Virus record (IMG/VR): IMGVR_UViG_3300020459_000026
Location: 1-40,662 of that record
Direction: 5' to 3' (one strand)
Length of the DNA: 40,662 bases
DNA from: a virus
The position numbers were made by a program, and so were the translations under genes. Below the pieces are notes generated by a model. The model ran no database searches and was not told the DNA's origin. It worked only from the letters and a program-made list of their open reading frames with translations. Of this stretch, positions 10,401-18,725 are shown one piece after another (position 1 is the stretch's first letter; each line of letters starts with the position of its first letter).

Positions 10401-13400
10401 GGTATTACTGGATCTCCTTCAGGAATATCTACTGGTAAGTATTATATCTACAAAAATGATTCTAGAAATATTAGAATTGCTGAGACATATAAGGATGCTA
10501 TTAGTGGTAACATAGTAAGTCTTGGATCTACTGGTGGAATAACACAAGAGATATCAAAATTGCATCCACCAATAAAAGTTCTTAGAAATAATAACTTAGT
10601 TTTTGATCTTTCTGATGCTTCTCTTTCTGGACGTGAGTTTAAGTTATTCTATGATTCAGAATTTAAGAATGAATTTGTATCTACAGGATCTACTGATAAC
10701 TTTGTATTGACTGGAGTTGGAACACCTGGAACTACTGGTGCAACATTAACATTAAGATATACTGCAAATAATCCACAAACTCTTTACTATAATCTTGAAA
10801 AATCTGGTTATATTAGTACATCAGATGTAACATCTAAGCATAATTCTTCAATTGTTTATGGTAATAGTTCATATAACGATTATTATTCAATATTTGATGT
10901 AACTTCAACAACTTTTGATATTCCATTAACTGGACTTCCTGAAAGATTAGATTATACACAATCTAATACAGAAACACTAAAATATTCTACAAATGCATCT
11001 ACTGCTAGAGGTGGTGTTGATACTATGAATATAGCCTTTGGTGGTTATGGATATAAGAGATTACCATCTTTTGTAAGTATTGCATCTACTCAAGGATCAA
11101 ATGCAGAATTACTACCAACATCTAAAAAGGCAAATAAGATTAATGAAGTAAGAATTAAGGATCCTGGATTTGAGTATTCTTCAGATCAAACTTTAAGACC
11201 AGAAGCATTTGTTTCTCCAGTAATTAGTGTAGTTAATTCTGATGCAATTGAAAAAATTGATATTGTTAGTGGTGGTAAAAATTATACTGCTGCTCCAGAT
11301 TTAGTAGTTGTAGATCCTAATACAGGAACTAAATCTACTGAAGGAATAATAGAAAGTACATTGAATGGAACTTCTATTAATAAAGTTAATATTATAGAAT
11401 CTCCTAAAGGATTAACTGCTGTAGAACAATCTATTAAAGCAATTAATAATACTAACGGATTTGCAATTAGAACGGTCACTGGACCTGCCACAACAGGTAG
11501 TAGTGGTCTTATAACAGTTGAGTTAGTTACACCTGTTCTAGGGTTTAATACAACACCTCCACCATTTGTTGTTGGTGATAAAATATTTGTAGAAGGTATT
11601 GTTTCTAATACTGCAGCAGAAACTGCATTAAATGTTACTGATATTACTGGATTTAACTCAGAAGATTATAAGTATAATTTATTCCCAATAACAGCATTTA
11701 ACAATCTTGCTGCTGGAGCACAAGTTACATACGATGTTTCTGGTATTTTAACATCAACAAGACCAGGAATTGCTGTTACAGCACAAAATTCTTATGCATT
11801 TGTTGTTAGAGCAGATGATTATCCAACATTTAAGGTCACACAAAATTCTGGTGATTTCTTAATGGGTGAAGGTCTTTTAAGAAGAAACACTTTCGGTACA
11901 TATACTCCTATAGATTTGATTATTAAGGATAGTAATAATAATCAAATTAAAATTAAGGGTAGTACCATATTAAAGTCTGGTGATGTAATTAGAGGACGTG
12001 TTAGTGGAAATACTGCAACAATTAACACGATTGAAGATAATATTGGTAGATTTGATATCGATTATTCACTGAGACAAGATAAAGGATGGATTAATGATAT
12101 TGGTAAATTAAATCAAGATTTCCAATGTTTACCTGATAATGATTATTATCAAAACCTTTCATACACTGTTCAGAGTCCTATAACATATGAAAATATTGCT
12201 GATCCAGTAAATCGTTTATTACATACTAGTGGACTCAAAAACTTTGCTGATGTTGGTATTGGTACAACTGTTGCTTCAGAAGCAGGTCTTACAAGTACTA
12301 CTAATGCTACAACAGTAGTTCGTGATATTTTTGGTGAAGAAAGAGTAGATACGATTTATAATTTTGATCAAGCAAAAGACATTGATGTTGATGCTACTGG
12401 AACTAAATCTAAATTTGTAAAATTAAAATCAACAAAATTAACAGATTATATTGAATGTATATCTAATAGAGTTTTGGCAATTGATGATTTTAGTGATACA
12501 TTCTCTAATTCTGAAAGTAGATTATCTGGATATGTTGATACACTTATAGATTCTTCTACTGCTAATTATTTGGTACAAATTAGAAATCCAAGTACTAATG
12601 ATATTCAGGTTACTGAATTGGAGTTATATCAAGATTCTGATGATATATTTACTGTTGAAACATCTAATTTATACAGTACTACTAATCCTTTGGGTGAATT
12701 ATTGGGTACAACAAATAATCAAGGTAGTCCAATTATAAGATTTAAGCCAACTGATACATTTGATAGTGATTATGATCTTAAGTTTGTTAAAAATACTTTC
12801 AACAGTTCTTTAACTGGTATAGGAACATTATCATTTGGATTTGTAAATCTTGTAGGTGTTAATACAACTGTTGGTGTTGGTACTACAGTTTCTTTAGTTT
12901 CTGATAGTATTGTTGATATAGAATCCTATTTTGTTGAAGTTGAAGTTGTTAATCAAACTCAAGATGAAAAGAATATTGTTGAGATATATGTAACTCATGA
13001 TGGAACAAATACTTATCTAGCAGAATATTATTCTGGATCAAGTAATATTCCTTCAGTTTCGTCTAATTTTATAGGAACTTTTGCTGCAAACATAACATCT
13101 AATGTTCTTTCATTAAATTTCAATAACGATACTTCTGATGAAGTATTTGTAAGAAGTAGAGTAGTTGGATTTGGTACTACTGCTGCTGGTATTGGAACTT
13201 ATAGGATGAGAGAAGCAGGTCAAATTGCTGGAAGTGAAAGAACTCTAATGATGGAGTCTAATCACAGTATTATTTCTAATGCAAGTGCTTCTACTGCATA
13301 TCAACTTCCTACTGTTGGTATTAGTTCAACTCTTATTACTACTGTTAAGAGTTTGGTTAAGGTTTCTACTGGTTCTACCATAGCAATGCATCAATTACTA

Positions 13401-16400
13401 TTGACACATGATAGAACAAGTACTTACTTAACACAATATCCAATTATATCAGTTGGATCTACTACTGGCATGGGTAAATTTGCTGCATCATATGTTGGTA
13501 CAGGTAATACTCAAATAAATGTAAGTTTCCAACCAGATCCAGAAGTTGCTGGAAATAATATTGATGTTCAGAGATTGGATGAGTTAATATACACTACCAG
13601 TGATCTATTGAATGATGCTCCTCCATTAGATTATGGAACTGGAAGAAAACAACTCAATTTAGCTGCTTATGATGGTATTAACGGTGATAGAGCAAATAAA
13701 TTTAACTTTAATGCAGAATATAATGGAACACCTATTTTTGCAAAAGAATTTAATCCAGGAATATCCACATTCTTAAATGCATCTACTGGAATCTTTACTA
13801 TTAAAGATCATTTCTTTAGAAATGGTGAAAAATTAAACTATACACCAAAATCAACTTGGACTGGAATTGCTGCAGCAGGTATACAAACAGCATCTGGTGT
13901 AATACCTTCTGAAGTTTATGTTATAAGACTTGATAAAGATAGATTTAAACTTTCTGTTTCTGGTGTGGGTGCTACAGCATCAACTCCATCTGCTATGACT
14001 TATACCAATACTGGTTCTGGTAATGCACATACACTTGAGATGGATAAGAAGTTATCTAAGAGTTTATTATCAATAGATGATGTTATACAATCACCAGTTG
14101 CATATTCTCATGTAAATACGGCATTAAATGGTAATGGTGGATCTATTACTGCAACAGAAACAGTTTTTGCAGTTGTTGGTATATCTTCACTTTCTGTAAA
14201 AGATTCAATTAAAGTTGGTAATGAATTTATGGATATTACCAATGTTGGTATGGGTACACTTTCTACAGGTCCAATTAGTGGTATTGGAACTTTTAATTTA
14301 GTAGAAGTTTCAAGAGGTCATTATGGATCTACAGCAAGTTCTCATAACGATGGAGTAACTGCAAGAGTTTATACTGGATCCTATAATATTGTTGGAAGTG
14401 AGATTTGGTTTGCAGATGCACCTAAAGGTAATTCTAGACAATTACTTGATCTTTCAGATTTACCTACAGGACGTTCTAGTTTTAATGGAAGAGTATATTT
14501 AAGAAATGATTATACTCATAATAAGATCTATGATGATCATTCTGATGCATTTACTGGTATAGGTGCTACTTATAGAGTACAGGTAGAAGGTGCTAATGTT
14601 ACTGGTATACAAACTGGAAGTAGTGTTGTTTTAATGAATGGTATTTTCCAAAAACCATCAACATCAAATAATCTTGGTAATAATTATGAATTTGCTGAAA
14701 GTGTAGGTGTTTCAAGTATTGTTTATACTGGTATTACATCATCAAATGGTGCATTGGTTATAAATGAGTCTGATGTTAACCAGAATCAAGTTCCTCGTGG
14801 TGGTTTAATTGTTTCTGTTGGTTCAACTGGAGGATTGGGTATTGCACCTCTTCATGGTGCTAGAGTAATGCCTATAATGGGTTCTAATAAGTCAATATCA
14901 TCTATTGTTGGTATAGGAACTACAGGTGCTGCTCTTGGTATTACAAGTGCTGTTTATAATAATATAACTGGTGATTTAGATATTACTACCAGTTTAGAAC
15001 ATAAGTTAAGCACTCCAAATGAACTTGTTAAGTTGGTTGGATTAGAATTTACATGTTCTTCAAGTTATGCTGGTTTAACAACTACAATATTCCCTGAAAG
15101 TGTTTCATTCCCATTAGCAAGTGGTGTTGGAACAGCATATCCAATTGTTGGTGTTAATTCTGCATTTGGATTTAGATGTAACGTTGGTACAAGCACTATA
15201 ACTCATACTTACGTTGGTTCTGGTACTGCGTTCCCGTACTTTAGTGATTTAGATTGGGGTCAGGGTTATCGTAATATTGGTGTTGATTCTGTTGGAGTTG
15301 GAACTACTGCTGTTGGAGTAACTGTTTTAGATCAAGCATACGCACATAAGTTTGTAACTGCTGCTAGTAACACAATTATTGTTAAGGCAAATGGTGGACC
15401 TGGAAATAACTCAACACATCAACCTTCATTTGTTTCATATGCATCTACAAGTGGAAAATTAATATTAACTGCAAATAATCATGGTGCTCTTGTTGGTACT
15501 TCTCATACAGCAACTACAGGAACTACATATGATCCTACATGCGGTATAATGACCGTTAAATTAACTGCTGCTCCAGTAATTCCAATTGAAACAGGACAGT
15601 TAATTAAGATTGCTGATAAAGGTATATCATTTAGTTGTAATTTTGGTTCTGGTGGAACTAAGGCATATCCAAGATCTAGTGATCCTTTAAGTGGTAGATG
15701 GATTGGTATTACAACTACTGCAGTAGATACTTTCTATGTTAATGTTCTTGATCCGAGTGGGGATCGTGGATCTTTAATTCCTTCAACAAATACAGATGCA
15801 CACACATTTGCAAGTGCAATTACGGGTGCTATTACTCTATCTGTTAATAAAATTGAATTATCACCTAGATCACTTACATTTACATGTGATAGAGATAATC
15901 ATAAGACAAAACATACATATCCTCGTCCATCTGATCCTTCTCATGGAAATAATCTTAATATTCTTGAAGCAACAGACAATACATTTACTGTTAATGTTGG
16001 TGCAGGTGGTGGTGCTGGATCTGGAGCAGTTGTAACTGCTGAAGTTGTACCTAATTTACATATATTCCTTACTAGAGATACAAATTGTATTGGTATTTCT
16101 ACAGGTGGTAGTGGAAATATAACACCTTCTATTGCTGCAGGAAATGTACCTTCATATGATCCTGCAACAGGAAACATAACATTTACTAAATCAGGTCATC
16201 CTCTAATAGCACCAGGAGTTGCTCAAACAGCAACAAATGCTGCATATGATCCAAGTGTAGGTATTGTTACTATAACAACTCAGACAGCACATGGATACAC
16301 TAGTGGAGACTTTATACAAATAGCAGAAAATTCATTAACATTTAAGTGTGCTCAAGATAGTAATGCTACAAATCATTCATATCCTAGACCAGCATCAAAA

Positions 16401-18701
16401 GATAAAGGTGCTGATCCTATTCATAATAAGTGGATACAAATCTTTAATGCATCTGGAACACAGTTTGAAATTCAATGTTTAACAACTGGTGTAGGAACTG
16501 CTAGTCCGTCTACCAATACAACTGCTCATACATTTGTATCTGCTATAGGTGGTGGAATTACAAAAGCAAATAGTACGATTATAATTGCAGATAATTCTGT
16601 AAGGTTCTCTTGTGCTCAAGATAATCATGGATCTAGTCATTCATATCCTCGTTTAACAGATCCTCAACGTGGTAGATCAATAGGTATTGCTGCTACTACA
16701 AGTACAACATTTACAGTTAACGTAGGAAAATCTCCTGCAGGTACTGGTGGTGCTCTTAAATTTGATGTTAAGAATGCAGGTAGTGGTTATGTAAATCCAC
16801 GAATTGTAGTTGATCAACCAACTTATGAAGGTCTTGAATTTAAGGGTATTTCTAGATTAGGTATTGGTTCTACAACTATTCTTGGTACTGGATTATTACT
16901 TGACTTTGCAGTAGGTGCTGCTAGAACAACTGGTATTGGTTCTAACATGAACGAAGTACGTTCATTTAAGATTGCTAGAAGTGGTTATGGATTTAAGATT
17001 GGTGATGTTCTAAAACCAGTTGGATTAGTTACTAGTAGATATTCCAATTCTTCACAATTATTGAGTGATTTTGAACTTACAATAACTGATACATTTACTG
17101 ATAAATTCTCTTCTTGGAACTTTGGTGATATGGATCAAATTGATAGTATTCTTAATTATCAAGATGGTGTTAGAACCAGATTCCCACTAAGATATAATGA
17201 AGATTTATTGAGTGTTGAAAGGAAAGAAGGAGATTCTGATTCTCAATTAATAGATTTAGATACTGTACTATTAATCTTTATAAATGGAGTACTTCAGAAT
17301 CCAGGTGAAGCATATACATTTGAGGGTGGATCAACAATTCTATTCTCAGAAGCACCAGGAGTAGAAGATAGTGTTTCAATATTCTTCTATAAAGGATCTA
17401 CTAATAATGATAGTTTATTAGTTACTAATATAAATGAGACTCTAAAACTTGGAGATGATGTTGCATTATTGAAAAATAATGGAATTAATACTACAGTAAA
17501 TCAAGATACTAGAGTAATATCTGGTATAGTAACTACTGATACTATTGAAACAACATTATATGTTGGTGAAGGTATTAATAAAAAAGATTGGAAATCTTTA
17601 AGTTGGACTAAGCAAAAGAACGATATAATCATTAATGGTGAAATTTATGCTAAATCTAGAGATTCTCTAGAAACAATGGTATTCCCAACTGCTAGAATTA
17701 TTAAGGATATATCAACAACTGATACTACATTCTACGTGGATGATGCTAGTCAGTTTAAGTATGAGCAAAATAGAGGTGATAATGACCCTGTAGATTTTGA
17801 TGGAGTATTGTTTAATACACCGACTGTTGTTGCAACTGCTGCTTCCTTTACATCAGTAGTTTCTGCAGCAGGTACAATTGCTTCAATTAATATTACTAGT
17901 GCTGGTAGTGGTTATGTTGGATCAACAACTTCTATATTAATAAGTTCCCCAACATCTTATACGGGAGTAGGTGTTACTGATGGATTTATTGGTATTGGTA
18001 CAACTGCTAGAGCAACAGCAACAGCAACAATAACTAATGGATCAATTGCTTCAGTAGCAATTACTAACGGTGGATTTGGATATACAACGGCAAATTTACC
18101 ACAAACACTTATTTCTTTACCAACTGGTATTAGAGAATCTGTTGATGATATACAATCAGTACAAGGATTTACAGGAATTATTACAGGAATATCAACTGTT
18201 TCTGGTACTGGTAGTCACCCATTAGCAATTAAATTTGAGGTTGTTGAAGAATCTGGTTCTACGTTCTCAGATTTATCTGTAGGAGATGCTATTTTTGTAC
18301 ACGGAACTTCTGTTGGAAACGGAGTTACGACTGTTGATAGTAAGAATGCAGATACTGTGGGAATTGGAACTACATTTATTGATAATATATACTATGTTCA
18401 TGCTATTAGTGGTAGATCTATTACTAGTAATGTACATTCTGGCATATCAACAGTCGGACTAGGTACAACAGCATCACAGGGTTTACCTTTAGGTAGATTC
18501 TCTTGGGGTAAGATAATAGGAATAGGTAGATCAACTCCTCCAATTTCTATAGGAGTAACTGGTTATAGTATCGATTATTCCTTTGATAATAGTATTAATA
18601 CAACACATGACGGAATTGCTGGATTGTCCACATTCCCGATATTCCAGAGGCGTGGTACTGGCCTACGAACTGGTGGTGGATTCCAAAAGGAAATTAGCTA
18701 G
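4449..18701 (+). CDS. 7: Giant virion protein in the T4 gp7 position (4750 residues)
   Basis: A single uninterrupted frame encodes 4750 residues, over four times T4 gp7 (1032). Lying between gp6 and gp8, it is best read as the gp7-type wedge scaffold; this rests on synteny and on terminal motifs. Visible parts: residues 1-60 with PEYLLSESPKAVEFFKQYY; a turn module at 85-143; a helical block at 170-245 (FIKESRSFYEAKGTEESFRI); a carbohydrate-binding-like insertion at 1043-1168; a YHYH-like motif GWAYDGNPIYGPYGY at 1397-1411; a conserved KGWINDIGKLNQDFQC...DNDYYQN block near 2545-2600; six cysteine-containing repeats at about 3531-4097; and WNFGDMDQIDSILNYQDGVR near 4220 with INGVLQNPGEAYTF near 4280. 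At least twenty G-I/V-G-T/S strings are scattered through it. No signal peptide or membrane segment. Start ATG 4449 lies 3 nt after the gp6 stop. Confidence 0.8.
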   Translation: MITTGFDAKVKIQQIIENQLPEYLLSESPKAVEFFKQYYISQEFQGGTIDIIDNLDQYTKLDNLTPEVITDTATLSVGISTISGGTANDPLIVNVSSTKGFPEQYGLFKIDDEIFTYTDKTATTFTGVIRGFSGVTEYDTDNDKGELVFSSSSAATHASDSKIINLSSLFLKEFYKKIKYSLTPGLEDSPFVKELDVSNFIKESRSFYEAKGTEESFRILFEVLYGVKPKVVDLEQFLVKPSSAEFIRREIVIAESISGDPNKLVGQTITKSTDSGTRASVSEIEPFTRTIDGNNKTYYKLSLFVGYNDRDLIEGTFTVPGKTKVIGDVSIGSSVISVDSTIGFNNSGIVISNGNYVTYTDKTVNQFLNCTGIGTYISTSEDLRSDEVIFGYEDGNSDKRVELRITGVLNKFVSIVDAKLANEGEEIYVKNVGEKILNPESNKTKKEIFSNTWIYNTASRYQIEPTISGSTFVLYSDIDKSGLKVGDFVSLLERNTQIIVEHNSQKLSTLEIETIVPSTRTITVGGLGSWQPPTKADGGQFEFDIRRVLNTASSSKTPIKYGNKLTSDVQNVYNDADKNLYVSSNSLPSYDLKVGAANTTTLGFAGVGTITDRVGNTDNYNTIAFPNDVPFVTGDVVYYTPEDKPIVGLSTGQYYVKVLPNFDNKIRLYKSRPFIFADSDTKPTNIGLGTLAPDTGSHTFTLLQQYDKQINSHKIFKKFPLSTNIKSGKEIKTKAGSVGLLKNGVEIYSYKSDDTITYGPIQEVTVLNSGSNYDVINPPKLTLSAPPLGFTTALVQPVVSGNIKDVYIDVQDFDIVKVNSITISGGNGSSALLEPILARRYRNLVFDARLTTNSGGVDRVNDNIAFETDHNLLSGEPVVYNNNGNDNLGISTNLAINVDTGQTLQSGSRYWPKVINPKTIELYATESDYSAGINTVGFTTAGTSGVHKFILFGDKNTLQSIKVIDSGSGYTNRKLTINSSGISTVKDTITFTNHGFSNNEVITYNYETTSISGLSKSNQYRIIKIDDDSFRLANSGLNAEIIDNGTFTSDFTGWSKYGPDAVEIINGQLRITRTTGYTGIEQLMWVVKDTTYRIKYDMFDDAGTGVPIFRISSGGNGAGTFYVDTGSTGSQSYTWKSPVNGYVYVNLILGNGNGVGRFDNLSIKEENAGTDYDRNKFVKLYDTGSGYQYFEYPSIEITADVEYSATSVTRSGIITATPIVRGGITQIYTYENGTGYGSTILNFERTPILSVNAGKGCQLKPIITAGQIVNVEIQNRGNNYTAAPDLEVVGISSGIGAKLRAELTNGQVTGVKILSKGIDYNPDKTSIKVTSPGNGLIEESKVRKLSINNYERFGGEYLIDRGSSLQYSFIGYSTSKGFAGGIFNDPDPNTGHSPIIGWAYDGNPIYGPYGYSDPLNKDSTTKVLQTGYDITTVTNRPIGFSNGYFVQDYKFNNSGDLDVNNGRYCKTPEFPQGTYAYFVGVSTDGQLKPEFPYFIGDSYRSDPVEDNFALTNNQNTFNFNSSGLMRNTLPYQVSEEYSDNDFIIESNEAVEQISVIESVTRGSVDSLQIVEAGSNYKVGDSASFDNTGTKGSGLSAEVSKVKGVPITNVTTNITTYDDVPLVWNNENEISAYIATSHNLISKDIITLSGVSTTLAGINEQNYRIGVTTSVAILYKDLPANSTVGVVTDIYLSTIPNSISVGSSIGIGTERLSVLNVFDERSILRVKRNSKLGEASTVSTRVEEIPSYLTIPAKSKYFDSKVNDIVYFNPKQSIGLGTTAGISTSVNYSYGEINEVISIQHQSLYLPNHPFKNSQAVTFTTPTGTIPLSVKDTPTGQQFNVPAAGSTQTLYVINKSKDYIGLTTQIGSTTSTDGLYFATNGLSNFEYSLTTNYTQKRGRIDKIVAKVTVSAEHKLSNQDVVKLTVVPNQSVGIGTSTGIYVKYIPDEDIIVTNPVGFGSIAVNTNGGNITIPDHPFKTGDKVFYDGITGSPSGISTGKYYIYKNDSRNIRIAETYKDAISGNIVSLGSTGGITQEISKLHPPIKVLRNNNLVFDLSDASLSGREFKLFYDSEFKNEFVSTGSTDNFVLTGVGTPGTTGATLTLRYTANNPQTLYYNLEKSGYISTSDVTSKHNSSIVYGNSSYNDYYSIFDVTSTTFDIPLTGLPERLDYTQSNTETLKYSTNASTARGGVDTMNIAFGGYGYKRLPSFVSIASTQGSNAELLPTSKKANKINEVRIKDPGFEYSSDQTLRPEAFVSPVISVVNSDAIEKIDIVSGGKNYTAAPDLVVVDPNTGTKSTEGIIESTLNGTSINKVNIIESPKGLTAVEQSIKAINNTNGFAIRTVTGPATTGSSGLITVELVTPVLGFNTTPPPFVVGDKIFVEGIVSNTAAETALNVTDITGFNSEDYKYNLFPITAFNNLAAGAQVTYDVSGILTSTRPGIAVTAQNSYAFVVRADDYPTFKVTQNSGDFLMGEGLLRRNTFGTYTPIDLIIKDSNNNQIKIKGSTILKSGDVIRGRVSGNTATINTIEDNIGRFDIDYSLRQDKGWINDIGKLNQDFQCLPDNDYYQNLSYTVQSPITYENIADPVNRLLHTSGLKNFADVGIGTTVASEAGLTSTTNATTVVRDIFGEERVDTIYNFDQAKDIDVDATGTKSKFVKLKSTKLTDYIECISNRVLAIDDFSDTFSNSESRLSGYVDTLIDSSTANYLVQIRNPSTNDIQVTELELYQDSDDIFTVETSNLYSTTNPLGELLGTTNNQGSPIIRFKPTDTFDSDYDLKFVKNTFNSSLTGIGTLSFGFVNLVGVNTTVGVGTTVSLVSDSIVDIESYFVEVEVVNQTQDEKNIVEIYVTHDGTNTYLAEYYSGSSNIPSVSSNFIGTFAANITSNVLSLNFNNDTSDEVFVRSRVVGFGTTAAGIGTYRMREAGQIAGSERTLMMESNHSIISNASASTAYQLPTVGISSTLITTVKSLVKVSTGSTIAMHQLLLTHDRTSTYLTQYPIISVGSTTGMGKFAASYVGTGNTQINVSFQPDPEVAGNNIDVQRLDELIYTTSDLLNDAPPLDYGTGRKQLNLAAYDGINGDRANKFNFNAEYNGTPIFAKEFNPGISTFLNASTGIFTIKDHFFRNGEKLNYTPKSTWTGIAAAGIQTASGVIPSEVYVIRLDKDRFKLSVSGVGATASTPSAMTYTNTGSGNAHTLEMDKKLSKSLLSIDDVIQSPVAYSHVNTALNGNGGSITATETVFAVVGISSLSVKDSIKVGNEFMDITNVGMGTLSTGPISGIGTFNLVEVSRGHYGSTASSHNDGVTARVYTGSYNIVGSEIWFADAPKGNSRQLLDLSDLPTGRSSFNGRVYLRNDYTHNKIYDDHSDAFTGIGATYRVQVEGANVTGIQTGSSVVLMNGIFQKPSTSNNLGNNYEFAESVGVSSIVYTGITSSNGALVINESDVNQNQVPRGGLIVSVGSTGGLGIAPLHGARVMPIMGSNKSISSIVGIGTTGAALGITSAVYNNITGDLDITTSLEHKLSTPNELVKLVGLEFTCSSSYAGLTTTIFPESVSFPLASGVGTAYPIVGVNSAFGFRCNVGTSTITHTYVGSGTAFPYFSDLDWGQGYRNIGVDSVGVGTTAVGVTVLDQAYAHKFVTAASNTIIVKANGGPGNNSTHQPSFVSYASTSGKLILTANNHGALVGTSHTATTGTTYDPTCGIMTVKLTAAPVIPIETGQLIKIADKGISFSCNFGSGGTKAYPRSSDPLSGRWIGITTTAVDTFYVNVLDPSGDRGSLIPSTNTDAHTFASAITGAITLSVNKIELSPRSLTFTCDRDNHKTKHTYPRPSDPSHGNNLNILEATDNTFTVNVGAGGGAGSGAVVTAEVVPNLHIFLTRDTNCIGISTGGSGNITPSIAAGNVPSYDPATGNITFTKSGHPLIAPGVAQTATNAAYDPSVGIVTITTQTAHGYTSGDFIQIAENSLTFKCAQDSNATNHSYPRPASKDKGADPIHNKWIQIFNASGTQFEIQCLTTGVGTASPSTNTTAHTFVSAIGGGITKANSTIIIADNSVRFSCAQDNHGSSHSYPRLTDPQRGRSIGIAATTSTTFTVNVGKSPAGTGGALKFDVKNAGSGYVNPRIVVDQPTYEGLEFKGISRLGIGSTTILGTGLLLDFAVGAARTTGIGSNMNEVRSFKIARSGYGFKIGDVLKPVGLVTSRYSNSSQLLSDFELTITDTFTDKFSSWNFGDMDQIDSILNYQDGVRTRFPLRYNEDLLSVERKEGDSDSQLIDLDTVLLIFINGVLQNPGEAYTFEGGSTILFSEAPGVEDSVSIFFYKGSTNNDSLLVTNINETLKLGDDVALLKNNGINTTVNQDTRVISGIVTTDTIETTLYVGEGINKKDWKSLSWTKQKNDIIINGEIYAKSRDSLETMVFPTARIIKDISTTDTTFYVDDASQFKYEQNRGDNDPVDFDGVLFNTPTVVATAASFTSVVSAAGTIASINITSAGSGYVGSTTSILISSPTSYTGVGVTDGFIGIGTTARATATATITNGSIASVAITNGGFGYTTANLPQTLISLPTGIRESVDDIQSVQGFTGIITGISTVSGTGSHPLAIKFEVVEESGSTFSDLSVGDAIFVHGTSVGNGVTTVDSKNADTVGIGTTFIDNIYYVHAISGRSITSNVHSGISTVGLGTTASQGLPLGRFSWGKIIGIGRSTPPISIGVTGYSIDYSFDNSINTTHDGIAGLSTFPIFQRRGTGLRTGGGFQKEIS
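7575..7950 (+). other. Carbohydrate-binding-like (CBM/jelly-roll) insertion in the giant protein
   Basis: Residues about 1043-1168 read as one unit unlike the surrounding repeats. It opens DNGTFTSDFTGWSKYG, has ITRTTGYTGIEQLMWVVKDT and YRIKYDMFDDAGTG in the middle, then SYTWKSPVNGYVYVNLILGN, and closes with GRFDNLSIKEEN. The order NGxF...GW, then Y.ikyd, then v...G.vyi.l..., then fDNlslkE, is the signature of CBM4/9-like beta-sandwich domains and of related phage modules. The fold is inferred from pattern only; ligand binding is not shown. Confidence 0.65.
8628..8700 (+). other. YHYH-like motif in the giant protein
   Basis: Residues 1397-1411 read GWAYDGNPIYGPYGY, close to the G-A-D-G-P-I-Y-G-Y core of YHYH-domain proteins found in bacteria and in cyanophage virion proteins. 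The upstream sequence (SFIGYSTSKGFAGGIF) and the downstream sequence (IGFSNGYFVQDY, and GTYAYFVGVS) fit the rest of that domain, so it likely extends over about residues 1355-1480. The function of the domain is not established. Confidence 0.6.
15030..16740 (+). repeat. Block of cysteine-containing protein repeats in the giant gene
   Basis: Six related units occur in translation. Cores are EFTCSSSY, GFRCNVGT, SFSCNFGSGG, TFTCDRDNHKT, TFKCAQDSNAT and RFSCAQDNHGS. Each of the last four is followed by a YPR motif, a DP, a W/I-I-x-I strand and T-x-F-x-V-N/Q. Between units the phrases AHKFVTAAS, AHTFASAITGAIT and AHTFVSAIGGGIT recur. The four clearest cores fall at about residues 3728, 3813, 3967 and 4055, so spacing is uneven (about 85-155 residues). 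Each core has a single cysteine. Confidence 0.75.
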
Positions 18702-18709
18702 TATAAATA
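18702..18709 (+). promoter_or_regulatory. T4-type late promoter TATAAATA upstream of gp8
   Basis: A perfect TATAAATA starts one base after the stop of the giant gene and 16 nt before the gp8 ATG at 18726. It would allow gp8 and the DUF4815 gene to be transcribed without reading through the 14-kb gene upstream. The leader is very short and only a weak GAAAAAAG purine tract is available for ribosome binding. Confidence 0.8.
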
Positions 18710-18725
18710 TAGAAAAAAGCTTATT

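Noticed and set aside
15796-16035. 79-residue forward frame rich in H, L and I inside the giant gene
   Set aside because: It is a shifted reading of the cysteine-repeat region; the residue mix is low-complexity and no start signal is present.
4449-18701. The giant frame as a bacterial adhesin or as several fused unrelated genes
   Set aside because: It lacks a signal peptide and anchor, lies between gp6 and gp8 in T4 order, and has a continuous frame and uniform codon style.
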